Part shown: positions 16,588 through 26,606 of the stretch, in pieces
Numbering within the stretch: position 1 is the stretch's first letter
Layout: each line of letters opens with the position of its first letter
From: Flavobacteriaceae bacterium
GTDB taxonomy: Bacteria > Bacteroidota > Bacteroidia > Flavobacteriales > Flavobacteriaceae
Length of the DNA: 43,830 bases
NCBI GenBank assembly: GCA_009926065.1
Contig: RFPP01000016.1
Location: forward strand, 1 to 43,830
Direction: 5' to 3'
Notes under the pieces: model-generated
What the model was told of the DNA's origin: nothing
Database searches by the model: none
Seen by the model: only the letters and a program-made list of their open reading frames with translations
Translations under genes and position numbers: made by a program

Positions 16588-17319
16588 CTATTTTTTATCT
16601 TGAATAGCAAAAACACTTTGCAATAATTTTGAAGTTCTAGATTTCAAATTTACTCGAATCTCTTTTTCTTCAATTGCAATCATCGTAAAAACTCCCTTCA
16701 TCGTTTGTTTGGTAACATAATCCCTCAAATCTGGATTTACTTTTTTTACTAATGGAATAGAATTGTATTTTGTAATTAATTCACTCCAAATTTTATCGGC
16801 ATTTACTTTGTTTAGTGAAGTTGCAATAACAGGACTGAATTTATCATATAATGAGGTAGAAGTCGCAGTTTCTAAATAAGTTGTAGCCGCTTTTTCATTG
16901 CCCATTAAAATACTTTTTGCATCATTAAAATTTATCTTTTTCACCGCATCAACGAACAAAGGTGTAGCCTCCTTAACCGCATCTTCGGCTGCTCTATTTA
17001 AAACAATTAATCCTTGATCGGCCAAATTTGACATCCCCAAACTGCGCAAAGTTCGATCCACTTTTTGCAATTCTTCTGGCAATAATATCTTCACTAAATC
17101 ATTTTTGTAAAATCCATCTTGGGCGGTTAATTTAGAAACTTGTTTTGTAATCCCATTGTTCAATGCCTCTTTTAAGCCCGCACTTATATCAGACAAAGAG
17201 TTAATTTTTGTGCCCGTAGTTACTTTTGAAATTTTACTTTCTGCCATTTTTTTTAAATCAACAAACTGTGCAAAACTGATAATTGGCACAAATAATAAGG
17301 AAATTAGAACTTTTTTCAT
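16588..17319 (-). CDS. DUF4197 domain-containing secreted protein
   Basis: This 243-residue protein has a signal peptide (1-17, ending ISFAQ) and one helical DUF4197 domain over most of its length. Characteristic stretches are SLSDISAGLKEALNNGI, DGFYKNDLVKILLPEEL and the C-terminal QTMKGVFTMIAIEEKEIR. It should be periplasmic, or lipid-independent at the outer membrane, since there is no lipobox cysteine. The family has no known activity. It stands alone and diverges from icmF. The 244-base gap between them holds repeat copy A. Confidence 0.85.
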   Translation of the reverse strand: MKKVLISLLFVPIISFAQFVDLKKMAESKISKVTTGTKINSLSDISAGLKEALNNGITKQVSKLTAQDGFYKNDLVKILLPEELQKVDRTLRSLGMSNLADQGLIVLNRAAEDAVKEATPLFVDAVKKINFNDAKSILMGNEKAATTYLETATSTSLYDKFSPVIATSLNKVNADKIWSELITKYNSIPLVKKVNPDLRDYVTKQTMKGVFTMIAIEEKEIRVNLKSRTSKLLQSVFAIQDKK

Positions 17320-17362
17320 GTAATTTATTTTAACTAATTCAATGCAAACTTTATACCAATTT

Positions 17363-17439
17363 TATTTGGAGCTTAATCCTGCTATTCGCTGAATCCAAGC
17401 AAGGGCTTGGGATATCGCTACTATCAGGGCTAGAGCTTG
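17363..17439 (+). repeat. Hairpin repeat family, copy A
   Basis: About 77 bases with the outer blocks GGAGCTTAATCCTGCTAT (17368-17385) and CTATCAGGGCTAGAGCT (17421-17437), which are imperfect inverted repeats of each other. The inner stem is ATCCAAGC/GCTTGGGAT with one bulged base. It lies between the divergent DUF4197 and icmF genes. Related copies are at 23411 and, inverted, at 29976. I see nothing else in the gap apart from AT-rich sequence. Confidence 0.8.
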
Positions 17440-17563
17440 TTTTAATTAATTTTAGTTCATTTATTAAAATTGTAAATTATCATTAAATATGTTTTTTTCT
17501 ATTATTTATAAATAATTTTTAAAAAACTCGTAAATTGCAAGCTCTAAATTATCACATTCATAA

Positions 17564-20500
17564 ATGGTAGATCAAAAACCGTATATCCCCGTTCACAAAG
17601 TTCGAATTGTAACTGCCGCATCCCTTTTTGATGGACACGATGCCGCAATAAACATCATGCGAAGAATTATTCAATCGACTGGTGTTGAAGTAATTCATTT
17701 AGGTCACGATAGAAGTGTAGAAGAAGTTGTAAATACTGCAATTCAAGAAGATGCTAACGCAATCGCTATAACTTCCTACCAAGGCGGACACAACGAATAT
17801 TTCAAGTACATGTTTGATTTGCTTAAGCAAAAAGGGGCAGATCACATCAAGATTTTTGGTGGAGGAGGAGGAGTAATTCTGCCATCTGAAATTGAAGAAT
17901 TACAGGCCTACGGAATCACAAGAATTTATTCTCCAGATGATGGACGTGCACTAGGATTACAAGGAATGATAAATGATTTAGTTCAAAAATCTGATTTTGC
18001 TATTGGGGATACTATTAATGATGAATCCAATCATTTGATAGATAAAAATCCAAAAGCGATTGCAAGATTAATTTCTTCAGCGGAAAATTTCCCTGAAATA
18101 GCAAAACCATTTTTAGAGCAAATTCAATTAATAAATAAAAATTCAAAAACACCCGTTCTTGGAATCACAGGAACAGGAGGTTCAGGGAAATCATCATTAG
18201 TAGACGAATTAGTTCGTCGTTTTTTAATAGATTTTCCCAAAAAAACCATTGGAATAATTTCTGTTGATCCCTCTAAAAGAAAAACCGGAGGTGCTTTATT
18301 AGGCGATAGAATTAGAATGAATGCAATCAATAATCCTCGTGTATATATGCGTTCATTAGCAACACGACAATCAAATTTAGCACTTTCTAAATACGTTGCT
18401 GATGCTATTCAAGTATTAAAAGCAGCCTATTACGATATCATTATCCTTGAAACTTCAGGAATCGGTCAATCGGATACTGAAATCATGGATCATTCTGATG
18501 TTTCACTTTACGTTATGACACCAGAATTTGGTGCAGCCACTCAATTGGAAAAAATCGATATGCTTGATTTTGCCGATTTAGTAGCTTTAAATAAATTTGA
18601 CAAACGCGGTGCCCTAGACGCGCTCCGTGATGTTAAAAAGCAATACCAACGAAATCATAATCTTTGGGACGTAAACCCAGATGATATGCCCGTATTTGGA
18701 ACTATCGCTTCTCAATTTAACGATCCAGGAATGAATACGCTCTACAAATCTATTATGGATAAAATTGTAGAGAAAACAAGCAGTGATTTAAAATCTACAT
18801 TCAAAATCACTCGAGAAATGAGTGAAAAAATATTCGTAATTCCTCCTCACAGAACTCGTTATTTATCTGAAATTGCTGAAAACAATCGTAAATATGATAT
18901 TACAGCTAATGAACAACAAAAAGTAGCTCAAAAATTATTTGGTATTTATAAAACAATAGAAAGTATTTCGCAAGTTGAACCAATATTCACTAAATCTGGT
19001 ATAGAAATTTCTAATTCTAATAATCTAAATCCTGACGATAAAGTATTGATTTCTCTATTGTTAAATCAATTTGAAAAAATCAAAATGGATCTAGATCCCT
19101 ACAATTGGGAGATTATTTTAAATTGGAATCATAAGATTGCAAAATATAAAAACCCAATTTATACTTTTAAAGTTCGTGATAAAGAAATTAATATAGCGAC
19201 ACATACTGAGAGTTTGTCACACACTCAAATTCCTAAAATTGCCTTACCTAAATATGAAGCTTGGGGTGATTTATTAAGATGGAACTTACAAGAAAATGTA
19301 CCTGGAGAATTTCCATTTACCGCCGGATTGTATCCTTTTAAAAGAGAAGGTGAGGACCCATCGAGAATGTTTGCTGGTGAAGGTGGACCAGAACGAACCA
19401 ATAAAAGGTTTCACTATGTAAGTGCAGGATTACCTGCAAAACGACTTTCAACCGCCTTTGATAGTGTGACTTTATATGGAAACGATCCCCATATTCGACC
19501 TGATATTTATGGTAAAATTGGAAACGCAGGAGTTTCTATTTGTTGTTTAGACGACGCTAAAAAATTGTATTCGGGTTTCGATTTAGTTCACGAATTAACA
19601 TCGGTGAGCATGACCATTAATGGACCTGCGCCAATGTTGTTAGGGTTTTTCATGAATGCTGCTATCGATCAACAATGTGAGATTTACATAAAGAAAAACG
19701 GATTAGAAAATGAAGTAGAGAGCAAAATAGCAGCTATATATAAGCAAAAAGGCACCAAAAGACCTCAATATCAAGGGGATTTACCTGAAGGAAATAATGG
19801 TTTGGGATTGATGCTTTTAGGTGTTACTGGTGATTTAGTTTTGCCAGAAACAGTGTATAATGAGATTAAAGCAAAAACGCTTTCACAAGTTCGTGGAACG
19901 GTTCAGGCAGATATTTTAAAAGAAGATCAAGCTCAAAATACTTGTATATTTTCAACAGAATTCGCCCTCCGATTAATGGGTGACGTTCAAGAGTATTTTA
20001 TTAAAAATAAAGTCAGAAATTTTTATTCTGTTTCTATTTCTGGATATCATATTGCGGAAGCGGGTGCAAACCCAATTTCCCAACTAGCATTTACACTTTC
20101 AAATGGGTTCACTTACGTAGAATATTATTTGAGCCGTGGAATGGATATCAACGATTTTGGCCCAAATTTATCTTTCTTTTTCTCCAATGGAATTGATCCT
20201 GAATATTCAGTTATTGGTCGTGTAGCGAGAAAAATTTGGGCGAAAGCCATGAAATACAAATACGGAGCTAATGAAAGAGCGCAAATGTTGAAATACCACA
20301 TTCAAACATCTGGTCGTTCATTACATGCTCAAGAAATTGATTTCAACGATATCCGCACAACATTACAAGCTTTATATGCCATTTACGACAACTGTAACTC
20401 GTTGCATACGAATGCTTATGACGAAGCAATAACAACTCCAACAGAAGAATCGGTGCGTCGTGCTATGGCAATTCAGCTGATTATTAATAAAGAATTGGGC

Positions 20501-20992
20501 TTGGCCAAAAATGAAAATCCAATTCAAGGTGCCTTTATAATTGAAGAATTAACCGATTTGGTTGAAGCTGCAGTTTTAGAAGAATTTGATAGAATTACTG
20601 AGCGTGGTGGAGTGCTTGGGGCTATGGAAACCATGTACCAACGTTCAAAAATTCAAGAAGAAAGTTTGTATTATGAAACTTTAAAACATACTGGCGAATT
20701 CCCAATTATTGGTGTAAATACTTTCTTGAGCTCTAAAGGATCTCCAACAATTATTCCAGCGGAGGTAATTCGTGCAACTGAGGTTGAAAAGCAATATCAA
20801 ATTGATATGTTGAATAATTTACACCAAACACATAACGATAAAGTGAATCAATACCTGAATAATTTGCAAGAAGCAGCCATCAAAAACGAAAACTTGTTTG
20901 ATCACTTGATGGAAGCAACTAAAATTTGTTCTTTAGGTCAAATTACAAGTGCTTTATTTCAAGTTGGCGGTCAGTATCGACGCAATATGTAG
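17564..20992 (+). CDS. icmF: Fused isobutyryl-CoA mutase IcmF
   Basis: This 1142-residue enzyme interconverts isobutyryl-CoA and n-butyryl-CoA with adenosylcobalamin. The domain order is that of IcmF. The N-terminal B12-binding domain (about 10-150) has LFDGHDAA with D23 and the cobalt-ligand H25. The MeaI-type G-protein domain (about 195-410) has P-loop GTGGSGKS at 203-210 and LNKFDK at 342-347. A linker is followed by the mutase barrel (about 560-1142). F603 (RMFAG) and Q791 (DQAQNT) match the Phe/Gln pair that selects isobutyryl-CoA, where methylmalonyl-CoA mutase has Tyr/Arg. A stretch around 730-775 looks like an insertion compared with Geobacillus IcmF. The gene stands alone and would link valine-derived isobutyryl-CoA to butyryl-CoA metabolism. 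Confidence 0.95.
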   Translation: MVDQKPYIPVHKVRIVTAASLFDGHDAAINIMRRIIQSTGVEVIHLGHDRSVEEVVNTAIQEDANAIAITSYQGGHNEYFKYMFDLLKQKGADHIKIFGGGGGVILPSEIEELQAYGITRIYSPDDGRALGLQGMINDLVQKSDFAIGDTINDESNHLIDKNPKAIARLISSAENFPEIAKPFLEQIQLINKNSKTPVLGITGTGGSGKSSLVDELVRRFLIDFPKKTIGIISVDPSKRKTGGALLGDRIRMNAINNPRVYMRSLATRQSNLALSKYVADAIQVLKAAYYDIIILETSGIGQSDTEIMDHSDVSLYVMTPEFGAATQLEKIDMLDFADLVALNKFDKRGALDALRDVKKQYQRNHNLWDVNPDDMPVFGTIASQFNDPGMNTLYKSIMDKIVEKTSSDLKSTFKITREMSEKIFVIPPHRTRYLSEIAENNRKYDITANEQQKVAQKLFGIYKTIESISQVEPIFTKSGIEISNSNNLNPDDKVLISLLLNQFEKIKMDLDPYNWEIILNWNHKIAKYKNPIYTFKVRDKEINIATHTESLSHTQIPKIALPKYEAWGDLLRWNLQENVPGEFPFTAGLYPFKREGEDPSRMFAGEGGPERTNKRFHYVSAGLPAKRLSTAFDSVTLYGNDPHIRPDIYGKIGNAGVSICCLDDAKKLYSGFDLVHELTSVSMTINGPAPMLLGFFMNAAIDQQCEIYIKKNGLENEVESKIAAIYKQKGTKRPQYQGDLPEGNNGLGLMLLGVTGDLVLPETVYNEIKAKTLSQVRGTVQADILKEDQAQNTCIFSTEFALRLMGDVQEYFIKNKVRNFYSVSISGYHIAEAGANPISQLAFTLSNGFTYVEYYLSRGMDINDFGPNLSFFFSNGIDPEYSVIGRVARKIWAKAMKYKYGANERAQMLKYHIQTSGRSLHAQEIDFNDIRTTLQALYAIYDNCNSLHTNAYDEAITTPTEESVRRAMAIQLIINKELGLAKNENPIQGAFIIEELTDLVEAAVLEEFDRITERGGVLGAMETMYQRSKIQEESLYYETLKHTGEFPIIGVNTFLSSKGSPTIIPAEVIRATEVEKQYQIDMLNNLHQTHNDKVNQYLNNLQEAAIKNENLFDHLMEATKICSLGQITSALFQVGGQYRRNM

Positions 20993-21103
20993 TCAGTTGA
21001 GTCATTTTTTTATTATTTATCGATATTTAAATTATAGTGAAATTGCTTAATACTTACATTTTTTGCTCTAATTGTTTTTTTTAGTTTATCTAACTTAATT
21101 AAA

Positions 21104-21655
21104 TTATCCTAACTTCTCCAATTTTAAATATCCGATATGCAACTCGTCTTCAATTGCATTTTCAATTTCTGTGATTTTTAAAGCAAATTTTTCTTTTAAT
21201 TCAGATGCCAAAATATCCTCGATGTTGTAAATATCATCAACATCAATTCCATATTTATCATCAATATGCGAGGTGGCACCTTCAAAGTCGTAGTGTTTGT
21301 AAAAACTTGTTGCCTTTGCTTTTTTGGTGGCTTCCGCCAATGTAACTCCGGTGGTAACAATTTTATAATGATATTCTTCAAACTCATTTTCCTTATAACC
21401 ACCCAAATTGATAAAGTAAAGCTGAGTACTATTTGCAACAGCATTTTCCTTAGTAACAATTTCAATTTTGTGATTGTCAACCATGGTTACTTCTCTCCAC
21501 GCATCAATGTGAATTCGACCTTTGGCTTCAGGCCAAAATAATTTTATTTTAGGAACCATTTCTGTCAATGAGTTCCCAATTCCAAAATAAATATCGTGTT
21601 GTTCGGTGAATCTACCTTGAGGTCGACATCCCACCATTATCATATATAATTTCAT
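21104..21655 (-). CDS. DUF1543 domain-containing protein
   Basis: This 183-residue protein matches DUF1543 throughout its N-terminal half: LYMIMVGCRPQGRFTEQHD, FGIGNSLTEMVPKIKLFWPEA and KGRIHIDAWREVT. The C-terminal half repeats a similar alpha/beta pattern (QLYFINLGGYKENEFEEYH), so two halves may be related. No signal peptide or membrane segment is present, and the function is unknown. The promoter -7 element ends only five bases before the ATG, so the mRNA may have almost no leader. The gene stands alone and diverges from the lipoprotein gene. Confidence 0.87.
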   Translation of the reverse strand: MKLYMIMVGCRPQGRFTEQHDIYFGIGNSLTEMVPKIKLFWPEAKGRIHIDAWREVTMVDNHKIEIVTKENAVANSTQLYFINLGGYKENEFEEYHYKIVTTGVTLAEATKKAKATSFYKHYDFEGATSHIDDKYGIDVDDIYNIEDILASELKEKFALKITEIENAIEDELHIGYLKLEKLG

Positions 21656-21660
21656 AGTTA

Positions 21661-21668
21661 CAAATGTA
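21661..21668 (-). promoter_or_regulatory. Putative -7 element for the DUF1543 gene, almost adjacent to the start codon
   Basis: TACATTTG on the minus strand matches TAnnTTTG exactly and ends five bases before the ATG at 21655. This implies a transcript starting at or next to the start codon. Confidence 0.5.
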
Positions 21669-21756
21669 CTTTATATTTTTTTCATTAAAATAATCAAAAT
21701 TCTTATTTTTGGATTGATTTTTGAATTACTATTTTTTATAACTAAATAATTATATT

Positions 21757-22254
21757 ATGAAACGAATAATTTTACTTTTAGCAATTACAACCACTTTTCT
21801 GTTTCAAGGTTGTACTACAAATGAAGAAATTGAAGCTGAAATACTTGCTGAAGTTTTTGAAGTTACCACTTCATTTAACCCTACAAATAACTATTCTAAA
21901 CTAATTACTCTAAATCCACCATTATACAGAGGGGATATGGTTTTAGTTTATCGATTATTTGGTGTAGTTAATGGTCAAGATTTGTGGAGACAATTACCAC
22001 AAGCAGTTTATTTACAACAAGGGGAATTGAATTACAATTTTGATTTTACTAGAAATGATATCAATATATTTCTTGAATCTGACTTTGATTTAACTACTTT
22101 AGGAGCAGCATGGTCGCAAAATCAGGTTTTTAGAGTAGTAATTATTCCAGGGTATTTGTCAAATAAAAGCAGTAAAGCGGTAGATTTTAATGATTATAAT
22201 GCTGTAGTTAAAGCATTTAATATTAAAGAAAGTCAAATTAAAACTATTCAATAA
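21757..22254 (+). CDS. Lipoprotein of unknown function
   Basis: This 165-residue protein has a lipoprotein signal (MKRIILLLAITTTFLFQGC, lipid-modified C19). The mature part has short beta strands: GDMVLVYRLFGVVNGQDLWRQLPQ, then NYNFDFTRNDINIFLESDF and NQVFRVVIIPGYL. It resembles small flavobacterial surface or periplasmic proteins for which I know no function. No catalytic motif is visible. It ends 20 bases before the convergent meaB gene, with no obvious hairpin between. A TATTTTTG at 21704-21711 could be its -7 element, giving a leader of about 40 bases. Confidence 0.75.
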   Translation: MKRIILLLAITTTFLFQGCTTNEEIEAEILAEVFEVTTSFNPTNNYSKLITLNPPLYRGDMVLVYRLFGVVNGQDLWRQLPQAVYLQQGELNYNFDFTRNDINIFLESDFDLTTLGAAWSQNQVFRVVIIPGYLSNKSSKAVDFNDYNAVVKAFNIKESQIKTIQ

Positions 22255-22273
22255 TAAAATAATAGGATTAGTA

Positions 22274-23356
22274 TTATTTAAAATACTTTTCTAATAATAA
22301 TTGAGCGGCTGCAAATGGTGATATTTCATCATTTTGCACCGCTTTTTTATTTTCTTCCAATAATTTTTTAATATCTGGGTGGTTGAAAAAATTTGTTTTC
22401 AACTGCTCATTTATGGTTTCCAACATCCAATATTGGTTTTGATATTTACGTTTATCAAAGAAATAATTATTCGATTGCGTATGGGCAACATACTTATTTA
22501 TCGTTACCCAAACTTCTGAAATTCCTTCACGAGTAATCGAACTACAAGTGGAAGTAGTAGGAATCCACCCCGATTTTTTTGCAGGAAATAAATGCAATGC
22601 TCTACCAAATTCAACTTTCGCTAATTTTGATTTTCTCACATTGTCTCCATCCGATTTGTTAATCACAATAGCATCAGCCATTTCCATAATTCCGCGTTTT
22701 ATACCTTGCAATTCGTCGCCAGCACCAGCAATTTTCAATAGTAAAAAGAAGTCTACCATACTGTGAACCGCAGTTTCACTCTGACCAACACCCACCGTTT
22801 CAATGATAATGGTGTCAAAACCGCAAGCTTCACAAAGCGTAATTGTTTCACGTGTTTTTCTGGCAACACCGCCCAAAGTTTCCCCTGATGCTGAAGGTCG
22901 AATATAGGCATTTTTGTCTTTTACCAATTCTTCCATTCTCGTCTTATCACCCAAAATACTTCCATGAGAAATTGTACTACTTGGATCAACGGCAAGAACA
23001 GCTACTTTTTTTCCTAACCCTGTTAAATATTTACCGAATGCTTCTATAAAAGTACTTTTTCCAACGCCAGGAACACCAGTAATTCCAATTCGAATCGATT
23101 TATTTGCGTGGGGCAAACAAGCATTTACTACCTCATTGGCTTTTTCTAAATGGGAAACATTAGTGCTTTCAACCAGTGTTATTGCACGACTTAAAGCGGT
23201 AATATTGCCATTCAAAATGCCTTCAATCAGCTCTTTTGAGGAAGGTTGTTTCTTTCTAGAATCGTGAATTTTGTCCACGCCTTTACTACTGATCATTTCG
23301 GGAGGCGAAATTCCAGCTTTTTCATGTAGCGCCGATATTTTGTTTTTCGAATTCAA
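22274..23356 (-). CDS. meaB: MeaB-type GTPase, chaperone of methylmalonyl-CoA mutase
   Basis: This 360-residue G3E-family P-loop GTPase (MeaB/ArgK/MMAA) loads adenosylcobalamin onto methylmalonyl-CoA mutase and protects the mutase from inactivation. Motifs are Walker A GVPGVGKS at 94-101, the magnesium/switch region VDPSSTISHGSILGDKTRM, ETVGVGQSE (switch II) and NKSDGD (base specificity). N- and C-terminal arms around the G domain (about 1-85 and 300-360) are typical. It is on the same strand as mutA, mutB and the SDR gene but beyond a terminator and repeat copy B, so it probably has its own promoter. Its client is most likely the MutAB encoded about 1.1 kb upstream, since IcmF carries its own G domain. 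Confidence 0.94.
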   Translation of the reverse strand: MNSKNKISALHEKAGISPPEMISSKGVDKIHDSRKKQPSSKELIEGILNGNITALSRAITLVESTNVSHLEKANEVVNACLPHANKSIRIGITGVPGVGKSTFIEAFGKYLTGLGKKVAVLAVDPSSTISHGSILGDKTRMEELVKDKNAYIRPSASGETLGGVARKTRETITLCEACGFDTIIIETVGVGQSETAVHSMVDFFLLLKIAGAGDELQGIKRGIMEMADAIVINKSDGDNVRKSKLAKVEFGRALHLFPAKKSGWIPTTSTCSSITREGISEVWVTINKYVAHTQSNNYFFDKRKYQNQYWMLETINEQLKTNFFNHPDIKKLLEENKKAVQNDEISPFAAAQLLLEKYFK

Positions 23357-23410
23357 GAAAATAGTTTTTGTAAAAATACTAATTATTTGTTACTTCGATA
23401 TTAATTTTTT

Positions 23411-23487
23411 TATTTGGAGCTTTATCCTGCTATCATTCCAAATTCTCGCTAAAAAGCTCGGGATTTTCCCTTCTATCAGGGCTAAAA
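23411..23487 (+). repeat. Hairpin repeat family, copy B
   Basis: It has the outer blocks GGAGCTTTATCCTGCTAT (23416-23433) and CTATCAGGGCTA (23473-23484). The inner part is a weaker AT-rich stem (around AGCTCGGGATT). It lies between meaB and the SDR gene and abuts the terminator at 23488. It shares the first block with copy A except for one base. Confidence 0.8.
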
Positions 23488-23515
23488 AAAAAGAGAACAT
23501 TAAAGTTCTCTTTTT
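23488..23515. terminator. Terminator of the mutAB-SDR operon
   Basis: An 11-bp perfect stem (AAAAAGAGAAC at 23488-23498, GTTCTCTTTTT at 23505-23515) has a 6-base loop and A/T runs on both sides. On the minus strand it lies 22 bases after the SDR stop codon. Confidence 0.88.
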
Positions 23516-23537
23516 ATATTTTGTATTTAGATAAGAT

Positions 23538-24419
23538 TTACGAATTCTTCTTAGCTTTAATCATCATTTCAAGCATATCCCACATTTCTTCAGGAACCGC
23601 TTCTAATAAATTAAACTGCCCAGCTCCTTTTAGCCATTCACCCCCATCAATAACAATAACTTCACCATTAATATATGCTGAAAAATCTGAAATCAAATAG
23701 GCGGCTAGATTCGCTAATTCTTGGTGATCTCCAACTCTTTTTAAAGGTACTTTTTTCGATAAATCAAATTTTTCTTTTAAGTCACCAGGTAACAATCGGT
23801 CCCAAGCTCCTTTTGTAGGAAAAGGACCAGGTGCAATTGCATTGGTTCTAATTCCGTATTTTGCCCATTCAACTGCTAAACTTCTTGTCATAGCTAATAC
23901 ACCTGCTTTTGCAGTTGCACTTGGAACCACATATGCAGAACCAGTAAACGCATAAGTCGTTACAATATTTAAAACCGTTGACGATTCTTGTTTGGTATCT
24001 ATCCAGTGTTTTCCGAAGGCCAAAGTGCAGTTTTTCGAACCTTTTAAAACGATATCAATTATAGTATCAAAGGCATTTGCCGAAAGGCGCTCTGTTGGCG
24101 ATATAAAATTACCTGCTGCATTATTCAATAATACATCCACTTTTCCATAGGCTTTTAAAACTTCTTGCAACATTGCTTCTACTTCTTCATAATGACGAAC
24201 ATCACACTGAACCGGAAGGCAAGTACCACCAGTTTCAGCTTCCAATTCAGCCGAAGTAGTTTTTAATTTTTCTATATCTCGCGAAGTTATAGCGACTTTA
24301 GCACCCAATTCCATGAAGTATTTGGTCATCGCTTTACCTAAACCACTTCCTCCACCTGTAATTACAATTACTTTACCATTTAAGGCATCATCACGAAGCA
24401 TTTTTGCTGAAAAATTCAT
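23538..24419 (-). CDS. SDR family 2,4-dienoyl-CoA reductase-like oxidoreductase
   Basis: This 293-residue short-chain dehydrogenase has the NADP(H) loop TGGGSGLG at 21-28, then NNAAGNFISPTERLS, TTYAFTGSAYVVPSATAKAG with the catalytic Tyr/Lys, and AIAPGPFPTKGAWDRL. NNAAGNFISPTERLS and the VVPS(A)xAKAG segment are close to the mitochondrial/peroxisomal DECR type of 2,4-dienoyl-CoA reductase. This is not the flavin FadH of E. coli. It would remove double bonds during unsaturated fatty acid oxidation, with NADPH. It follows mutB after 54 bases that hold a long palindrome, and ends before a terminator. The link to mutase genes fits acyl-CoA catabolism. Another SDR substrate is possible. Confidence 0.85.
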   Translation of the reverse strand: MNFSAKMLRDDALNGKVIVITGGGSGLGKAMTKYFMELGAKVAITSRDIEKLKTTSAELEAETGGTCLPVQCDVRHYEEVEAMLQEVLKAYGKVDVLLNNAAGNFISPTERLSANAFDTIIDIVLKGSKNCTLAFGKHWIDTKQESSTVLNIVTTYAFTGSAYVVPSATAKAGVLAMTRSLAVEWAKYGIRTNAIAPGPFPTKGAWDRLLPGDLKEKFDLSKKVPLKRVGDHQELANLAAYLISDFSAYINGEVIVIDGGEWLKGAGQFNLLEAVPEEMWDMLEMMIKAKKNS

Positions 24420-24444
24420 AGTATTTTATTTTGAATTGTAAATA

Positions 24445-24474
24445 TAGTAAATAGTTACTATGCGCGCATAGTAT
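24445..24474. promoter_or_regulatory. Palindromic operator candidate upstream of the SDR gene
   Basis: A perfect 18-bp palindrome, TACTATGCG/CGCATAGTA (24456-24473), ends one base before the mutB stop triplet. It overlaps a second inverted repeat, TAGTAA-N4-TTACTA (24445-24460), so three TAGTA-type half sites lie in a row. There is no T run, so a dimeric repressor site is more likely than a terminator. Confidence 0.45.
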
Positions 24475-26606
24475 TATTGTATTAATATTTCAAGAATCTT
24501 TATCGCAGCATCACTAATTTTTGTTCCAGGTCCAAAAATTGCTACAGCACCTGCATCAAATAAAAATTGGTAATCTTGTGCGGGAATTACACCACCAACA
24601 ACAACCATAATGTCTTCTCGGCCATACTTTTTTAGTTCGTCAATTACCTGAGGTACTAATGTTTTATGACCACCAGCCAAAGAAGAAACCCCGAGAATAT
24701 GTACGTCATTTTCAATTGCTTGTTTTGCCGCTTCAGCTGGAGTTTGAAATAAAGGGCCAATGTCTACATCAAAACCCACATCAGCATAACCTGTTGCTAC
24801 TACTTTTGCACCTCTATCATGACCGTCTTGTCCCATTTTTGCGATCATAATTCTAGGACGGCGACCTTCTTGCTTTGCAAATTTGTCTGCCATATGTTTT
24901 GCTTTTTCAAAACTACTATTGTTTTTAATTTCTTTACTATACACGCCACTAAAGGATTTAATTTGAGCTTTATATCTTCCAAATACTGTTTCTAAAGCAT
25001 CGCTTATTTCACCTAAAGTGGCTCTGTAACGCGCTGCTTCAATTGCAATTTCTAACAAGTTTCCATGACCAGTTTTTGCAATTTCTACTAATTTATCAAG
25101 TTTTTCCTTAACTTTATTTGAATCTCGAGTTAATTTTATTTTCTGTAATTGTTCAATTTGTTGATTGCGAACCATTTCATTATCAACGTCTAAGATATGC
25201 AATGGTTCTTCTTTTTCTAATCTATATTTGTTAATTCCTACAATAATATCTTGACCACTATCAATTCTTGCTTGTTTTCTTGCAGCGGCTTCCTCAATTC
25301 GTAGTTTTGGAATTCCCGCTTCAATTGCTTTTGTCATTCCGCCTAATTCTTCGACTTCTTTAATTAGTTTCCAAGCATTTTGAGCTATTTCATTGGTCAA
25401 ACTTTCAACGTAATAACTTCCAGCCCAAGGATCGACTGTTTTCGTAATTTTAGTTTCTTCTTGTAAATATATTTGAGTATTTCTAGCAATTCTTGCTGAG
25501 AAATCTGTTGGTAATGCAATAGCCTCATCCAAAGCATTAGTATGTAAAGATTGTGTTCCACCAAAAGCAGCCGCCGTTGCTTCTATGCAAGTTCGAGCTA
25601 CGTTATTAAAAGGATCTTGCTCAGTTAAACTCCAACCCGAAGTTTGACAATGTGTTCTTAAAGCCAATGATTTCTCCTCTTTTGGATTAAATTGTTTAAC
25701 TAATTTAGCCCAAATCATTCTTGCGGCACGCATTTTGGCTATTTCCATAAAATGATTCATACCAATTGCCCAGAAAAAAGAAAGGCGAGGGGCAAATTCA
25801 TCGATTTTCATTCCAGTAGAAAGACCAGTTCTTATGTACTCTAATCCATCAGCTAATGTGTAAGCCAACTCAATTTCGGCGGTAGCTCCTGCTTCTTGCA
25901 TGTGATATCCTGAAATAGAAATCGAATTGAATTTTGGCATTTTTTTGCTTGTATATTCAAATATATCAGCAATTATTTTCATTGAGGGTGTTGGAGGATA
26001 GATATACGTATTTCTAACCATAAATTCCTTCAAAATATCGTTTTGTATGGTCCCTGAAAGTTGTTCCGGTTTAACTCCTTGTTCTTCAGCAGCAACAATA
26101 TAGAAAGCCATTATTGGTAAAACCGCTCCGTTCATTGTCATGGAAACCGACATTTCATTCAACGGAATTTGGTCGAATAAAACTTTCATATCTTCAACAG
26201 AATCGATTGCTACTCCTGCTTTTCCAACATCACCAACCACGCGTTCATGGTCAGAATCGTAACCGCGGTGGGTTGGTAAATCAAATGCTATGGAAAGCCC
26301 TTTTTGACCTGCAGCTAAATTCCTTCTGTAAAAGGCATTGCTTTCTTCGGCAGTTGAAAAACCTGCATATTGTCGAATTGTCCATGGCTTTCTAACAAAC
26401 ATTGTAGTGTAAGGACCTCTTAAAAATGGGGCAAACCCAGCACCAAATTCCAAATGTTCTAGGTTCTCAATATCTGATTTTGAGTAAGTTGGATTTAGTA
26501 GAATATCTTCGGCAGTTTTAAAAGCTTCCGATTTCTTTTCAGAGTTTAAAACTTTTGAATTCTCTTTATCGAATAACGTAATATGTTGTAAATCTTTTCT
26601 TTTCAT
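24474..26606 (-). CDS. mutB: Methylmalonyl-CoA mutase large (catalytic) subunit
   Basis: This 710-residue adenosylcobalamin enzyme converts methylmalonyl-CoA and succinyl-CoA into each other. The mutase barrel (about 55-560) has [16 protein letters not shown] with Y80 (equivalent to Tyr89 of the Propionibacterium enzyme), [17 protein letters not shown] with Q188 and R198 (Arg207), and [12 protein letters not shown]. The C-terminal B12-binding domain (about 580-710) has DGHDRG with D594, the cobalt-ligand H596 and G599, and later GGVIPAQD. Y80 and R198 specify the methylmalonyl carboxylate. Its start codon overlaps the mutA stop by one base (TAATG), so translation is coupled. Confidence 0.97.
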   Translation of the reverse strand: MKRKDLQHITLFDKENSKVLNSEKKSEAFKTAEDILLNPTYSKSDIENLEHLEFGAGFAPFLRGPYTTMFVRKPWTIRQYAGFSTAEESNAFYRRNLAAGQKGLSIAFDLPTHRGYDSDHERVVGDVGKAGVAIDSVEDMKVLFDQIPLNEMSVSMTMNGAVLPIMAFYIVAAEEQGVKPEQLSGTIQNDILKEFMVRNTYIYPPTPSMKIIADIFEYTSKKMPKFNSISISGYHMQEAGATAEIELAYTLADGLEYIRTGLSTGMKIDEFAPRLSFFWAIGMNHFMEIAKMRAARMIWAKLVKQFNPKEEKSLALRTHCQTSGWSLTEQDPFNNVARTCIEATAAAFGGTQSLHTNALDEAIALPTDFSARIARNTQIYLQEETKITKTVDPWAGSYYVESLTNEIAQNAWKLIKEVEELGGMTKAIEAGIPKLRIEEAAARKQARIDSGQDIIVGINKYRLEKEEPLHILDVDNEMVRNQQIEQLQKIKLTRDSNKVKEKLDKLVEIAKTGHGNLLEIAIEAARYRATLGEISDALETVFGRYKAQIKSFSGVYSKEIKNNSSFEKAKHMADKFAKQEGRRPRIMIAKMGQDGHDRGAKVVATGYADVGFDVDIGPLFQTPAEAAKQAIENDVHILGVSSLAGGHKTLVPQVIDELKKYGREDIMVVVGGVIPAQDYQFLFDAGAVAIFGPGTKISDAAIKILEILIQ

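Noticed and set aside
21196..21541. Two long overlapping reading frames of more than 90 codons inside the DUF1543 gene, on both strands.
   Set aside because: Their translations have no family resemblance and are low-complexity. The DUF1543 frame is clearly coding.
23538..24419. SDR gene as the ceramide/sphingolipid reductase of the nearby lipid module.
   Set aside because: NNAAGNFISPTERLS and the VVPS region fit 2,4-dienoyl-CoA reductase. The gene sits with mutAB, about 6 kb from the oxoamine synthase.
26380..26412. MutB has Phe (TMFVRKPW) where other mutases have Tyr, at first taken for loss of the catalytic Tyr89.
   Set aside because: Counting along the Propionibacterium sequence from memory, Tyr89 is the Tyr of WTIRQYAG, which is present (Y80). 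The TMF position is equivalent to residue 79 and is not catalytic.
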